Of a stretch of 64,000 nucleotides of DNA, positions 10,405-23,660 are shown piece after piece. The stretch's first letter is position 1. Each line of letters begins with the position of its first letter. Below the pieces are notes generated by a model. That model saw only the letters and a program-made list of their open reading frames with translations, searched no databases and was not told where the DNA came from. The stretch covers positions 121,768,001 to 121,832,000 of the forward strand of contig NC_073624.1 of assembly GCF_029407905.1 (NCBI RefSeq), read 5' to 3'. This stretch comes from Bubalus kerabau (Eukaryota > Chordata > Mammalia > Artiodactyla > Bovidae). Made by a program: the position numbers and the translations under genes.

Positions 10405-12128
10405 GATCAAATCAGATCAGATCAGTCGCTCAGTCGTGTCCGACTCTTTGTGACCCCATGAATCACAGCACACCAGGCCTCCCTGTCCATCACCAACCCC
10501 CGGAGTTCACTCAGACTCATGTCCATCAAGTCAGTGATGCCATCCAGCCATCCCATCCTCTGTCGTCCCCTTCTCCTCCTGCCCCCAATCCCTCCCAGAA
10601 TCAGAGTCTTTTCCAATGAGTCAACTCTTTGCATGAGGTGGCCAAAGTACTGGAGTTTCAGCTTTAACATCATTTCTTCCAAAGAAATTCCAGGGCTGAT
10701 CTCCTTTAGAATGGCCTGGTTGGATCTCCTTGCAGTCCAAGGGACTCTCAAGAGTCTTCTCCAACCCCACAGTTCAAAAGCATCAATTCTTCGTTGCTCA
10801 GCCTTCTTCACAGTCCAACTCTCACATCCATACATGACTACAGGAAAAACCAGAGCCTTGACTAGACGGACCTTTGTTGGCAAAGTAATGTCTCTGCTTT
10901 TGAATATGCTATCTAGGTTGGTCATATCTTTCCTTCCAAGGAGTAAGCGTCTTTTAATTTCATGGCTGCAGTCACCATCTGCAGTGATTTTGGAGCCCAG
11001 AAAAATAAAGTCTGACACTGTTTCTACTGTTTCCCCATCTATTTCCCATGAAGTAATGGGACTGGAGGCCATGATCTTCATTTTCTGAATGTTGAGCTTT
11101 AAGCCAACTTTTTCACTCTCCACTTTCACCTTCATCAAGAGGCTTTTGAGTTCCTCTTCACTTTCTGCCATAAGGGTGATGTCATCTGCATATCTGAGGT
11201 TATTTCTCCCTGCAATCTTGATTCCAGCTGTGTTTCTTCCAGTCCAGAGTTTCTCATGATGTACTCTGCATATAAGTTAAATAAACAGGGTGACAATATA
11301 AAGCCTTGACGAGCTCCTTTTCCTATTTGGAACCAGTCTGTTTTTCCATGTCCAGTTTGAACTGTTGCTTCCTGACCTGCATACAAATTTCTTAAGAGGC
11401 AGATCAGGTGGTCTGGTATTCCCATCTCTTGAAGAATTTTCCACAGTTTATTGTGATCCACACAGTCAAAGGCTTTAGCATAGTCAATACAGCAGAAATA
11501 GATGTTTTTCTGGAACTCTCTTGCTTTTTCCATGATCCAGCTGATGTAGGCAATTTGATCTCTGGTTCCTCTGCCTTTTCTAAAACCAGCTTGAACATCA
11601 GGAAGTTCACGGTTAACATATTGCTGAAGCCTGGCTTGGAGAACTTTAAGCATTACTTTACTAGCATGTGAGATGAGTGCAATTGTGGTGTAGTTTGAGC
11701 ATTCTTTGGCATTGCCTTTCTTTGGGATTGGAATGAAAACTGACCTTTTCCAGTCCTGTGGCCACTGCTGAGTTTTCCAAATTTTCTGGCATATTGAGGG
11801 CAGCACTTTCACAGCATCATCTTTCAGGATTTGGAATAGCTCAACTGGAATTTTATCACCTCCACTAGCTTTGTTCATAGTGATGCTTTCTAAGGCCGAC
11901 TTGACTTCACATTCCAGGATGTCTGGCTCTAGGTCAGTGATCACACCATCGTGATTATCTTGGTCGTGCAGATCTTTTTTGTATAGTTCTTCTGTGTATT
12001 CTTGCCATCTCTTCTTAATATCTTCTGCTTCTGTTAGGCCCATACCATTTCTGTCCTTTATCGAGCCCATCTTTGCATGAAATGTTCCCTTGGTATCTCT
12101 GATTTTCTTGAAGAGATCTCTAGTCTTT
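10405..12128 (-). mobile_element. BovB retrotransposon, best-preserved RT copy
   Basis: Flanked by CCTGTTCA at 10397-10404 and 12129-12136, an 8-bp target-site duplication. The tail carries GATCA-type repeats (10404-10425). On the minus strand it has two long overlapping open frames: 12070-11135 (311 codons; connecting region and RT fingers/palm, with 'ASGGDKIPVELFQIL', 'PDVQAGFRKGRGTRDQI' and 'YAKAFDCVDHNKLW') and 11171-10422 (249 codons; RT thumb and C-terminal region to the 3' end). One base lost near 11230, in the 'EETQLE' stretch (normally 'EEAQAG'), shifts the frame just before the YADD box near 11180. The endonuclease domain is absent by 5' truncation. This is the most intact BovB RT reading frame here but it is not functional. 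Confidence 0.95.
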
Positions 12129-12136
12129 CCTGTTCA

Positions 12137-13025
12137 ATCATAGGTCTATTCATTGCCCTTAGTACCTGGAATTATTACAAGTTATACTCTAGCCAAAAGA
12201 TGTGTCCTGCATAATAATAAAATTACCATTTCCCTGGCACTGCAATTAATCAAACCTCGCTGCAAATATAGGCAAGAGAGTGAAACAGAAATTTCTAGTT
12301 TTGCAGATATTCATATGTATTGGAGCATTACCCACAATTGACTGATTAAATCTCTGATCAATATTTTAGGGTGTGTGATTCATGATTTCATGACTTCAGT
12401 TGAGAAGATGTAGCAACAGAGACCTAGAAGCAAACCATTCACCCTATTCCATGTATTCTGCATGATAAAGGAAATTAGGCAGCTTGTCATTCTGGGTATA
12501 TCTATCTGTGACCCCACAATCCCAATCTTAAATATTTATCCAACATATGTAAATACTAAACAGCCCAGTTGTCAGTTAATAAAAGAATGGACAAATTGTT
12601 AGATGTCCATGCAATGGAATTCTGATCATCAATGAAAGTGAACAATTTACCATTACACTAGACTTCAGGTGAGATCACTGAGGCTCAAATATGAAAAAAT
12701 ATCTACCATTTTTCAGTTAGGTAGGTTTGCATTGTCAGCCTGAGATCCATCCTTCTATCTGTTCATTATACTATATGTGGGAACTCAGACCTTTCCAACA
12801 ATAACCATGGAAACTGCTCTGAGTCCTTTGAAAAAAAAATTAGCCTATGTAAATGTAATATTTTTTTCTGACATTTTTGTTTCTTTGTTTTATGACATGG
12901 AGAAAAGAAGTCTTTTGAAAATCATGCACCCAATAATTTAACTGTTTTGCTAATTAGAATAATTTGTAAATAATTGGAATTCTTTATAATAACGTGCCTG
13001 TGAGCAATGATCAGTTAGATCATCC
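12137..13025. other. AT-rich sequence, faint old L1 relic
   Basis: Mostly unrecognised. The part at about 12500-12650 ('aaatatttatccaacatat', 'aataaaagaatggacaaatt', 'atgtccatgcaatggaatt') looks like a highly decayed plus-strand L1 3' region. No credible reading frame. Confidence 0.35.
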
Positions 13026-14252
13026 CTTAATTTATTTTTTTAATTGGAGAATAATTGGTTTAAAATATTGTGATACTTTCTGCCATACCTCAACATGAAT
13101 CAGTCATAGGTGAACACATGCATCTCCCTCCTGAAACTCCCTCCCACATTTCACCCCATAGCACCCCTATAGGTCGTCAGAGAGCACCAGGTCTGAGTTC
13201 CCTGAGTCATACAGCGAATCCCCACTTGCTAACCATTGTACGTATGCTCAAGTATACGTTTCAATGCTACTCTCCTAATTCATCCCAGCCTCTCTTTCCA
13301 CAACTGTGTCCACAAGTCTCTTCTCTATGTTTGAATCTCCACTGCTGCCCTGCAGATAGGCTCATCAGTACCATCCTTCTATATTCCATATATGTACATA
13401 TGTAAATATATGATATTTGTTTTTCTCTTTCTGATTTACTTCTCTTTCTAAATTACTCCACCTTTCTCTTTCTTACTTATTCATCCTAGTATATTAGGCT
13501 GTAGGTTCATCCACCTCATTAGAATTGGCTCAAAAGTGCTCTTTTATATGATTGAGCAATATTCTGTGATATACATGTATTACAACTTCTTTATCCATTC
13601 ATCATCAATGTACATCTAGTTTGCTTCCATATCCTAGCTATTGTAAATAGTGCTACAATGAACTTTGGGATACCTGTGCCTTTTCAACTATGGTTTTCTC
13701 AGGATATATGCCCAGTAGTGGAATTGTTGGTTCTTAGGGGAATTTTCTTCCTAGCTTTCTAAGGAATCTCCATACTGTTCTCCATAGTGGCTCTATCAAT
13801 TTACATTTCAACAAAAGTGCAAGATAGTTCCCTTTCCTCCACATCCTCTCCAGCATTTATTATTTGCAGATTTTTTGATGACGACCATTCTGACTGGTGT
13901 GAAGTGCTACCTCATTGAAATTTTGATTTGCATTTCTCTAATAATGAGTGGTATTGAATATCTTTTCATGTTCTTATTAATCATCTGTATGTCTTTGGAG
14001 AAATGTCTGTTTAGGTCTTTTGCCAACTTTTAGAATGAGTTTTTTTTTTTTTTTTTTTTTTTTGGTATTGAGTTGCATGAGCTGCTTGTATTTTTTGGAG
14101 ATTAATCCTTCGTCAATTGTTTCACGTGCTATTATTTTCTCCCATTTTGAGGGCTGATTTTTCACTTTGTTTATAGTGCCCTTTGCAGTACAAAAGCTTT
14201 CATGTTTAATTACATTTTTAAAGTACATTTAATGAATTAATTACATTTAATT

Positions 14253-15694
14253 CTGTTCAGTTCAGTCACATCCAACTCTTTGCAACCCCATGGACTGCAT
14301 CATGCCAGGCTTCCCTGTCCACCACCAACTCCTGGAACTTGCTCAAACTCATGTCCATTGAGTTGGTAATGCCATCCTACCATCTCATCCTCTGTCGTCC
14401 CCTTTTCCTCCTTCCTTCAAGCTTTCCCAGCATCACTTTTCCAGTGAGTCAGTTTTTCACATCAGGTGGCCAAAATTTGGAGTTTCAGCTTCAGCATCAG
14501 TCTTTCCAATGAATATTTAGGACTGATTTCTTTTAGAATGGACTGGTTGGATCTCCTTGCAGTCCAAGAGACTCTCAAGAGTCTTCTCCAACATCACAGT
14601 TCAAAAGCATCAATTCTTCGGTGCTCAGCTTTCTTTACAGTCCAACTGTCACATCCATACATGACTACTGGAAAAACCATAGCTTTGACAAGATGGACCT
14701 TTGTTGGTAAAGTAATGTCTCTGCTTTTTAATATGCTGTCTAGGTTTGTCAGAGCTTTTCTTTCAAGGAGCTAATATCTTTTAATTTCATGGTTGCAGTC
14801 AGCATCTGCAGTGATTTTGGAGCCCAGAAAAATAAAGTCGGTCTCTGTTTCCATTGTTTTCCCATCCATTTTCCATGAAGTGATGGGACCAGATGCCATG
14901 ATCTTTGTTTTTTGAATTGAGTTTTAAGCCAACTTTTTCACTCTCCTTTTTCACTTTCATCAAGAGGCTCTTTAGTTCTTCCCTTTCTGCCATAAGTGTG
15001 GTGCCATCTGCATATCATGTTATTGATATTTCTCCCTGCAATCTTGATTCCAGCTTGTGCTTCATCCAGCCCAGCATTTCTCATGATGTACTCTGCATAT
15101 AAGTTAAATAAGCAGGTTGACAATATACAGCCTTGACATACTCCTTTCCCTATTTGGAACCAGTATGTTTCTCCATGTGCATTTCTAACTCTTGCTTCTT
15201 GACCTGAACACAGATTTCCCAGGAGGCAGGTCAGGTGGCCTGGTATCCCCATCTCTTTAAGAGTTTTCCCCAGTTTGTTGTGAACCAGACAGTCAAAGGC
15301 TATAACCTACTAAATAAAGCAGAAGTAGATGATTTTCTAGAACTTTCTGGGTTTTTCAATTATCCAACAGACGTTGGTGATTTGATCTCTGGTTCCTTTG
15401 CCTTTTCTAAATCCAGCTTGAACATCTGGAAGTTCATAGTTCATGTCCTGTTGAAGCCTGGCTTGTAGAATTTTGAGCGTTACTTTGCTAGTGTGAGATG
15501 AGTTCAATTGTGCAGTCGTTTGAACATTATTTGGCATTGCCTTTCTTTGGGATTGGGATGAAAGCTGACCTTGTCCAGTCCTGTGGCCACTGCTGAGTTT
15601 TCCAAATTTGCTGGCATACTGAGTGCAGCACTTTCACAGCATCATCTTTTAGAATTTGAAATTGCTCAACTGGGATTCCATCACCTCCACTAGC
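14253..15694 (-). mobile_element. BovB inserted in L1, with 11-bp TSD
   Basis: TACATTTAATT occurs at 14242-14252 and again at 15695-15705, on both sides of the BovB; the host L1 text resumes after it. Reading from the minus strand it covers RT to 3' end, 5'-truncated at the 'GGDGIPVEQFQIL' region, almost the same point as the copy ending at 7309. The RT active site is altered: 'tatgcagatggcacc' (reverse strand, about 15000-15018) encodes YADG instead of YADD. Several frameshifts. Confidence 0.95.
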
Positions 15695-15911
15695 TACATT
15701 TAATTAGCTTGTTCTTTTTTGTTTTTATTTCTACCACTCTAAAAGGTGGGTCATAAAGTATCTAACTGTGATTTATGTCAAAGAGTGTTCTGCCTATGTT
15801 TTCCTCTAAGAGTTTTGCAATTTCTAGTCTTATATTTACATTTTTAATTCATCTGGAATTATTTTTGTGTATGGTATGAGGAAGTTTTCTAATTTCATTC
15901 TTTTACACATC

Positions 15912-16417
15912 AGTTAAGTTCAGTTCAGTCGCTCAGTCATGTCTGACTCTTTGCCACCCCATGAATCGCAGCATGCCAGGCCTCCCTGTCCATCACCAAC
16001 TCCCAGAGTTCACTCAGACTCATGTCCATCAAGTTGGTGAGGCCATCCAGCCATCTCATCCTCTGTCGTCCCCTTCTCCTCCTGCCCCCAATCCCTCCCA
16101 GCATCAGAGTCTTTTCCAATGAATCAACTCTTCGCATGAGGTGGCCAAAGTACTGGAGTTTCAGCTTTAGCATCATTCCTTCCAAAGAAATCCCAGGGCT
16201 GATCTTCAGAATGGCCTGGTTGGATCTCCTTGCAGTCCAAGGGACTCTCAAGAGTCTTCTCCAACACCACAGTTCAAAAGCATCAATTTTTCGGGGCTCA
16301 GTTTTCTTCATAGTCCAACTCTCACATCCATACATGACCACAGGAAAAACCATAGCCTTGACTAGAAGAACCTTTGTTGGCAAAGTAATGTCTCTGCTTT
16401 TGAATATGCTTTCTAGT
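15912..16417 (-). mobile_element. Short BovB 3' fragment in L1
   Basis: Only the last 0.5 kb of BovB, antisense, from the 'cagttcagtcgctcagtc' terminus to the region coding 'SIFKSRDITLPTKV'. The minus frame 16431-15937 is open through nearly the whole fragment ('VVMYGCESWTMKK', 'LLRVPWTARRSNQAIL'). L1 text stops at about 15911 and resumes at about 16418 ('ttttcccagcatcactta'). Confidence 0.9.
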
Positions 16418-18574
16418 TTTCCCAGCATCACTTATTGAACAGGCTGTCTTTTCTCCATTGCATATTCTTGCCTCCTTTGTCAAAGATAAGGTGCCCTTGC
16501 ATGTATGTGTTTGTCTCTGGGCTTTCTACCTTGATCCATTGGCCTATATTTCTGTTTTTCTGCCAGTACCATACTCTCTTAATAACTGTAGTTTTGTAGT
16601 ATAATTTGAAATCAGAAAGATTGATTCCTCCCAATCCATTTTTCATTCTTAAGATTTTTTGCCTTTCAGGGTCTTTTGTGTTTCCAAGTAAGTTGGGATT
16701 TTTTTTTTTTTTTTAGTTCTAGTTCTGTGACAAATACCATTGGTAGATCAATAGGAGTTGCATTGAATCTACAAATCTCTTTGAATATTATAGTCATTTT
16801 CTCAGTATTGATTCTTCCAATCCAAGAACATGGAATATCTCTCCATCTTTTTGTGTCACCTTTAATTTCTTTCATCAGTATCTTATTGTTTTCTACATAC
16901 AGATCTTTTGTTTAGTTTAGGTTGGTTTATTCCTAGGTATTTTACTCTTTTGTTGCAATGGAGAATGGGATTGTTTTCTTTATTTCTCTTTCTGATTTTT
17001 CAGTTTTAGTGTATAGGAATGCAAGGGATTTCTGTGTATTAATTTTATATCCTGAGACTTTACTATATTAATCAACTAGCTCTATTAATTTCTGATGGCA
17101 TTTTTAGGGTATTCTAAGTATAGTTTTGTGTCATCTGCAAACAGTGATGGTTTCACTTCTTCTTTTCTGATCTGCGTTTCTTTTATTACTTTTTCTTCTT
17201 TGATTTCTGTGGCTAGGACTTCCAAACTATGTTCAATAGTAGTAGCAACAGTGGGCACACTTGCTGTGTTCCTGATCTTAGTGGAAACACATTTAAGCTT
17301 TCACTGTTGAGAATAAATTCGCTTTGGATCGTCATACATTGCCTTTGTTTATGTTGAGGTAGGTTCCTTCTATGTCTACATTCTGGAGAGTTTTTTTTTT
17401 TAATCATAAATGGATGCTGGATTTTGTTGAAAGATTTCTCTGCATCTATTGAGATGATCACATTGTTTTTATCTTTCACCTTCTATTATCAATAACACTG
17501 ATTGATTTGTGTATACTGGAGAATCTTTACATTCCTGGAATAAACCCTACTTGATCATGTTGTGATCAAGTGTTGTTGGATTCTGTTTGCTTGAACTTTG
17601 TTGAGAATTTTTGCATCCATACGTATCAGTGATATTGGCCTCTAATTTTCTTTATATCTGAAATCTTTGTCTGGTTTTTGTATCAGGGCAATGGTGGCCT
17701 TGTAGAATCACTTTGGCAGTTTCCCTTCCTCTGCAACTTCCTGGAAGAGTTAGAGTAGGATAGGTGTTAGCTGTTTTCTACTTTTGGTAGAATTCACCTG
17801 TGAAGACATCTTGCCCTGGCCTTTTTTGTTGTTGTTGGAAGATTGTTGATTACAATTTCCATGCTTGTGATTGGTCTGTTTGTATTTTCTATTTCTTCCT
17901 GGTTCAGTTTTGAAAGGTTATACTTCTCTAATAATGTGTCCATTTTCTGCCAGGTTGTTCTTTTATTTATTGATTGATTTATTTTTTGTCGTAGAGTTGC
18001 TTCTAGTAGTCTCTTACAATCTTTTGTATTTCAGTGTTGTCTGATGTAATTTTTTTTTTCATTTCGAGTTTTACTGATTTGAGTCTTCCCTTTTTTTCAT
18101 AATGAATCTGTCTAATGATTTGTTGTTCTTTCTTAATCTTCTCAGCAAGCTTTTAAATTTATTGATCTTTTCTATTGCTTCCTTCATTTCTTTTTCATAT
18201 ATTTCTGCTCTGATTTTTAGGATTTCTTTCCTTCTACTAACTTTTGGTGTTTTTTATTGTTGTTGTTCTATTTCTTTTTCCAGTTGCTATAGGTGTAAGG
18301 TTAGACCATTTATCTGATGGTTCTCTTGCTTCTTGAGGTAGGCTTGTATTGCTATAAACTTCCCTCTTATCATTGTTTTTACTGTGTCCCCTAGGTTTTG
18401 AGTTGTCATGTTTCATTGTCTTTTGCTTCTAGGTATTTTTTTTTATTTCCTCTTTGATTTCTTCAGTGACCTCTTGGTTGTTCAGAAGCATGTTGTTTAG
18501 CCTTCATGTGTTTGTGTTTTTTTTTAATAGTTTTATTTTTTATTTATTTATTATTTATTTATTTTTTCCCCCAT

Positions 18575-18778
18575 GAAAATGAAAGTCTCTCAGTCTGACT
18601 CTTTGCAACCCCATGAAGTATACAGTCCATGGAATTCTCCAGACTGCAAGAAGATCAAGCTGCAAGGAGGTCTCCATACTGGAGTGGGTAGCCTTTCCCT
18701 TCTCCAGGGGATCTTCCCAACCCAGGAATCGAACCCAGGTCTCCCACATTGCAGGCAGTTTCTTTACCAACTGAGTGC
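18575..18778 (-). mobile_element. Bov-tA SINE in L1
   Basis: Antisense copy: starts with the BovB-derived 'tctcagtctgactctttgc' block, contains 'gatcttcccaacccaggaat' and 'gaacccaggtctcccaca' (complement of the tRNA-Glu B box) and ends at the tRNA head near 18778. Preceded by an AT-rich tract at 18520-18570. Confidence 0.88.
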
Positions 18779-19148
18779 AGTTGATATCTAATCTTATAGC
18801 ATTGTGGTTGTAAATGATGCCTGAAATGATTTCAATTCTTTGTGATTTACAAAGGCTTGATATGTGACCCAAGATGTGGTCTATTCTGGAGAATGTTCCG
18901 TGTGCAATTTGAGAAAAAAGTGCAATCTACTGTTTTGGGATGAAATGCCCTATAGATATCAATTAGATCAAACTGACCCAATATATCATTTAAAACTTGT
19001 GTTACCTTATTAATTTTCTTTCTGGATGATCTGTCCATTGGTGTGAGTGCTGAGTTAAGTCCCACATTATTTTTGTGTTACTGTTAATTTCTCCTTTAAT
19101 AGTTGCTAGCATTTTCCTTATGTATTGAAGTGCTCCTTTGCTTGGTGC

Positions 19149-19423
19149 ATGCTGCTGCTGCTGCTAAGTTGCTTCAGTCATGTCTGACCCTGTGCGACCC
19201 CAGAGACAGCAGCCCGCCAGGCTCCCCCATCCCTGGGATTCTCCAGGCAAGAATACTGGAGTGGGTTGCCATTTCCTTCTCCAATGCATGAAAGTGAAAA
19301 GTGAAAGTGAAGTCGCTTAGTCGTGTCCAACCCTCAGCGACCCCATGGGCTGCAGCCTTCCAGGCTCCTCCCTCCATGGGATTTTCCAGGCAAGAGTACT
19401 GGAGTGGGGTGCCATTGCCTTCC
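19149..19423 (-). mobile_element. BOV-A2 SINE in L1
   Basis: Two-monomer BOV-A2 in antisense; the (CTG) run at 19150-19165 is the complement of its normal (AGC)n tail. Two 'gtgtc-gac-ct' BovB-type blocks and two 'ggagtggg-tgccat' blocks show the dimer structure. Confidence 0.92.
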
Positions 19424-19527
19424 ATATTTATAATTGCTAAATCTCCCAGGATTGATCCCTTGATCATTGTGTAGTATCCTTTGTTGTCTTTATTTTAGAG
19501 CCTCTTATATATGATATATGTAGTGCT

Positions 19528-19801
19528 GCTGCTGCTGCTGCTAAGTCGTTCAGTCGTGTCCAACTCTGTGCGACCCCATAGATGGCAGCCCATCAGGCTC
19601 CCCCGTCCCTGGGATTTTCCAGGCAAGAACACTGGAGTGGGTTGCCATTTCCTTCTCCAATGCATGAAAGTGAAAAGTGAAAGTGAAGTCACTCAGTCAT
19701 GTCCGACTCTTAGCGACCCCATGGACTGCAGCCCACCAGGCTCCTCTGTTCATGGGATTTCCCAGGCAAGAGTGCTGGAGTGGGGTGCCATTGCCTTCTC
19801 C
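19528..19801 (-). mobile_element. BOV-A2 SINE in L1, 12-bp TSD
   Basis: ATATGTAGTGCT is present at 19516-19527 and 19802-19813, perfectly matched. The (CTG)n start is the SINE tail in antisense. Both monomers are complete. Confidence 0.96.
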
Positions 19802-20752
19802 ATATGTAGTGCTACTCTCACTTTATTTTGATTTCCATTTGCATGGAGTATCTTTCTCAGCCCCCACTTTCAGTCCGTATGTGTCCCTAGGTCTGAGGTG
19901 GGTCTCTTGTGGAGAGCAAATATAGGGGTCTTGTTTCTGTATCCATTCAGCCAATCTGTAGCCTTTGGTTGGAGCATTAATCCATTTACATTTAAATTAA
20001 TTATTGATATATGTGAACCTATTACCATTTTCTTTATTGGTTTGAGTTTGATTTTGTGGCCTTTTTTTCCCTTTATTGTATAATGGTATTTCCCATCTTA
20101 GAAATGTCTTGGACATTTTTTGTAAAGCTGGTTTAGCAGTGCTAACTTCTCTTAATTTTGGATTGTCTGTAAATCTTTCAAAATTTCCTTCAAATCTGAA
20201 TGATATCCTTGCTAGATAGAGTAATCTGGCTTCTAGGGTTTTTTCCCCCTTTAATTACTTTAAATGTATCCTGCCACTTCATTCTGGGCTGCAGAGTTTC
20301 TATTGAAAGATCAGCTATTATTCTTATATGGATCCCTTTGTATGTTATTTGTTTCTTTTCCCTTATTGCCTTTAAAATTTGTTCTTTGTGTTTAATTTTT
20401 GTTAGTTTGATTCATATGTGTCTTGGTGTATGTTTCCTTGGATTTATCCATGGTATGGGACTCTGTGGGCTTCCTAAATTGGGTGGCTATTTCCTTTCCC
20501 ATGTTAAGGAAGTTTCTGAGTATAAATCTCCTCAAATATTTCCATACCCCCTTTTCTCCTCTTCTTCTGGGCCCACTCTAATTTCAATGTGGATGTAAAT
20601 AACGTTGTCCCAGAGGCCTCTGAGACCATCCTCATTTATTTTATTTTCTTTCTTCTGCTCTGGTTTAGTTATTTCCACTCTTCTATCTTCCAGCTCACTT
20701 ATCTGTTCTTCTACTAATTTATTCTGCTATTACTTCACTCTAGTGTGTGTTT

Positions 20753-21028
20753 CGGAGAAGGCAATGGCACCCCACTCCAGTACTCTTTCCTGGAAAATCG
20801 CATGGACAGAGGAGCCTGGTAGGCTGCAGTCCATGGGGTCGCTAGGAGTCAGACACAACTGAGCGACTTCACTTTCACTTTTCACTTTCATGCATTGGAG
20901 AAGGAAATGGCAACCCACTCCAGTGTTCTTGCTAGGAGAATCCCAGGGAGGGGGAAACCTGGTGGGCTGCCGTCTATGGGGTTGCACAGAGTCGGACACG
21001 ACTGAAGCGACTTAGCAGCAGTAGCAGC
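20753..21028 (+). mobile_element. BOV-A2 SINE in L1
   Basis: Sense-strand dimer starting 'ggagaaggcaatggcacccc' and ending in an AGCAGCAGTAGCAGC tail. Near-identical direct repeats flank it: AGTGTGTGTTT at 20742-20752 and AGTGTATGTTT at 21029-21039 (one mismatch). Confidence 0.95.
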
Positions 21029-23465
21029 AGTGTATGTTTAATCTCATTTATTGTGTTATTCATTGCAGATTGTCTATTCTTTTATTCTACTAAATCCTTC
21101 TTAAACATTTCTTATATCTTTTGGATCTCTTATGCCTCTAGTCTATTTATCTATGCCTCCATTTTATTTCCAAGATTTTGGATCATCTTTACTATCATTA
21201 CTCTGTATTCTTTTTCAGATAAATTGCTTTTTTCCTTTCATATTTTTGGCCAGTGGTTTTATACTGTATTCTTTCATTTGCTGCATGTTTCTCTGTCTTT
21301 TCATTTTGCTCAATTTACTGTGTTTGTGGTCTCCTATCTATAGGCTGGAAGGTTGTAGGTCCTCTTAATTGTGGAGTCTGTCCCTATGGGTGGGTTTGGA
21401 CCCATGCTTTGTTAAAGTTTTCTGGTTAGAGGGATTTGTGCCTGTTCTCTGGTGGATGGAGCTGGACATTGTCTCTCTGGAGGGTGGTGCCACGTCCAGT
21501 GGTGTGTTTCAGTGCATCTGTGGGCTTTGGGCAGTCTTCTGCTAAGGGGAAGGGTTGTGTTCATCTTTGGCTAAAGGTTTGCAATAAGGCATCTGGCACT
21601 GCAGCTTGCTGGCCTATGGGTGGGGCTTGGTCTTAGTGTTGAGATGGAGGCCTTTGGGAGAATTCTCACCAATTAATGTTCCATAGTGTCTGGAGTTCTC
21701 TAGTGGTCCAGAGTCCTAGACTTCTGTCTCCCACCTTGGTAATTCAGGCCCAGCCCCTTACTGTCACACCAAGATTTCATACGCCACACAGCTCAGCAGA
21801 CAAATCCCCAAGACTAATGATGAAACAACACTCAATAGCCAAGAACACCCAAAGAGACTCACACACTTTCAAAGAGCAAAGAAGAGAGAAAAAAGAGGGT
21901 GGGGAAAGGATAGAAACTGGAGTCAAAAAGAAGAGAGCAGTCAAGCCAATAAACAAACCCATAAGTGAAAATGAATACTAAAAACTAGACTAGCAAAATT
22001 ACAAAATCAAAAACATGGAAAACATGAAGAAGAACTAGACAGTACTGTAAAAATAGAATAAAATAAAAATTAAATGAATTTATTAAAAATATCTATTTTT
22101 TAAAAAAAGGAAACTAGGTTATAAAAATAGAAATTGAAGTACCAAAAAGAAAGAACAACAGTAGAACAATATGATAAAAATTTAATAAAGGAAAATTATA
22201 TATACAGTGTGAGAAGGTCTTCATGATTCTTCCTTTTTCTTCTTGACACAGTGTGTGCTCCGGTCAATCTGCCTACTCAGGAAATCCTCCAACATTTCTA
22301 GAGAATTCTCTGAACCTGTTGTGGGCAATGTGGGGTAAGCTCAGACTCAGACTCAGAACTTGCCTTACTCCAGCTTATACTTGCTCCCATAATCCACAGT
22401 TGTCCCTAAAGTCCAGTCTCAGGCCAATTGAAGGGATTTAAGCCACTGCAGGACCTCATTCCCCTCCTTCTTCTTTGGCTCCACATCCCTGGTGTTTTGC
22501 TCTGGTTCTGGGTATCCCTGCTTATAGGCTGCCTTCTAGTTGGTGTTTCTTCCCCACCCAGACAAGAGGGGTGAAGGTCAAGGCTTATTAAGGCTCACTT
22601 GTTCAGTTGAGCTTGGGAGAGGGAGTGATATGGCAGCCACACATGGGACATACTGGAAGTACCTGTGGTAGTCGAGATCCAGCAGATATTATTACAGTCT
22701 GAGGTATGCCATGCATTATCCTAGAGGACTTGGCCCCACTTTGTGTGTCCCTATGAAGAGCCAAGCAGCTTAGGCTCCCAGAAAGGTGTGTGCAGTAGCC
22801 TGTGCCTACTTATTATTCACTTCTGGATTCGGGATGACTGCAGCAGCATTTTCTCTGCTGCCTCAGGCACTCTCCTTGGCTTTGGCAGTAGCTAGTGGCT
22901 TATGTTCCCCACTCTAGGACGATAAACTGCACTTATGTCTAGTTCCACCACTGGCACTGGTGCTCCTGCCAGCTTTGGTGACCACCACCAGGCACATAGC
23001 CACTGTCTGTGAGAGTGTGAAAGTAGAGTGTCCTGACAGCAGTGGGGCTTTTCCGGGCAGCCCAGCCTTCCCTGAATTCCCTCAGCTGTGTCATACTAAC
23101 TCCCTCAGAGTACATTATGACAGCCAACCCTAGTCCTCTCCCTGACTTGCATAGCATGAGCCTGATCCTGAGCCTCCAGCCCCGACTTGCTATGGATGTG
23201 GGCATGTGAGGAGCTTCTAGGCTGGAAAAGTGCTGTTAGTCAGTGATCTTTGGTGAATTTTCTGTTTTGCCTCTGGAGAGCCTGTTGCTGCATTCCTCAC
23301 TGGAATTCTGAAGCTTTCTCCTGAATCCCCCCATGAGGAGGTTTCCAAGTGTGAGGAAACTTTTTCTCCTTAATAACTCCCTCCCTGAGGTGCAGGTCCC
23401 CATCTCAAAATCATTTGCCTCTTTATTTGTCTTTATCTTTTTCCCTACCTCATCCTGACTTGCCA

Positions 23466-23660
23466 TTAAGTGGCTCAGAAGTCTGCCTGCAATGCAGAAG
23501 ACTCAGGTTCAATCAGTGGGTCAGGAAGATCCCCTGGAGAAGGGAATGGCAACCCACTCCAGTATTCTTGCCTGGGAAATTCCATGGACAGAGGAGCTTG
23601 GTGGGCTACAGTTCATGGGATTGCAAAGAGGCAGACATGACTGAGCAACTAACATACACA
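23466..23660 (+). mobile_element. Bov-tA SINE in L1 5' UTR
   Basis: tRNA-Glu-derived head ('agtggctcagaagtctgcct', 'aggttcaatc') followed by the BOV-A monomer ('ggagaagggaatggcaac', 'gcagacatgactgagcaact'). Confidence 0.9.

Noticed and set aside
11135..12070. 311-codon minus-strand open frame as a possible host gene
   Set aside because: It is the BovB reverse transcriptase, inside an element with its own TSD, and it runs out of frame before the active-site box.
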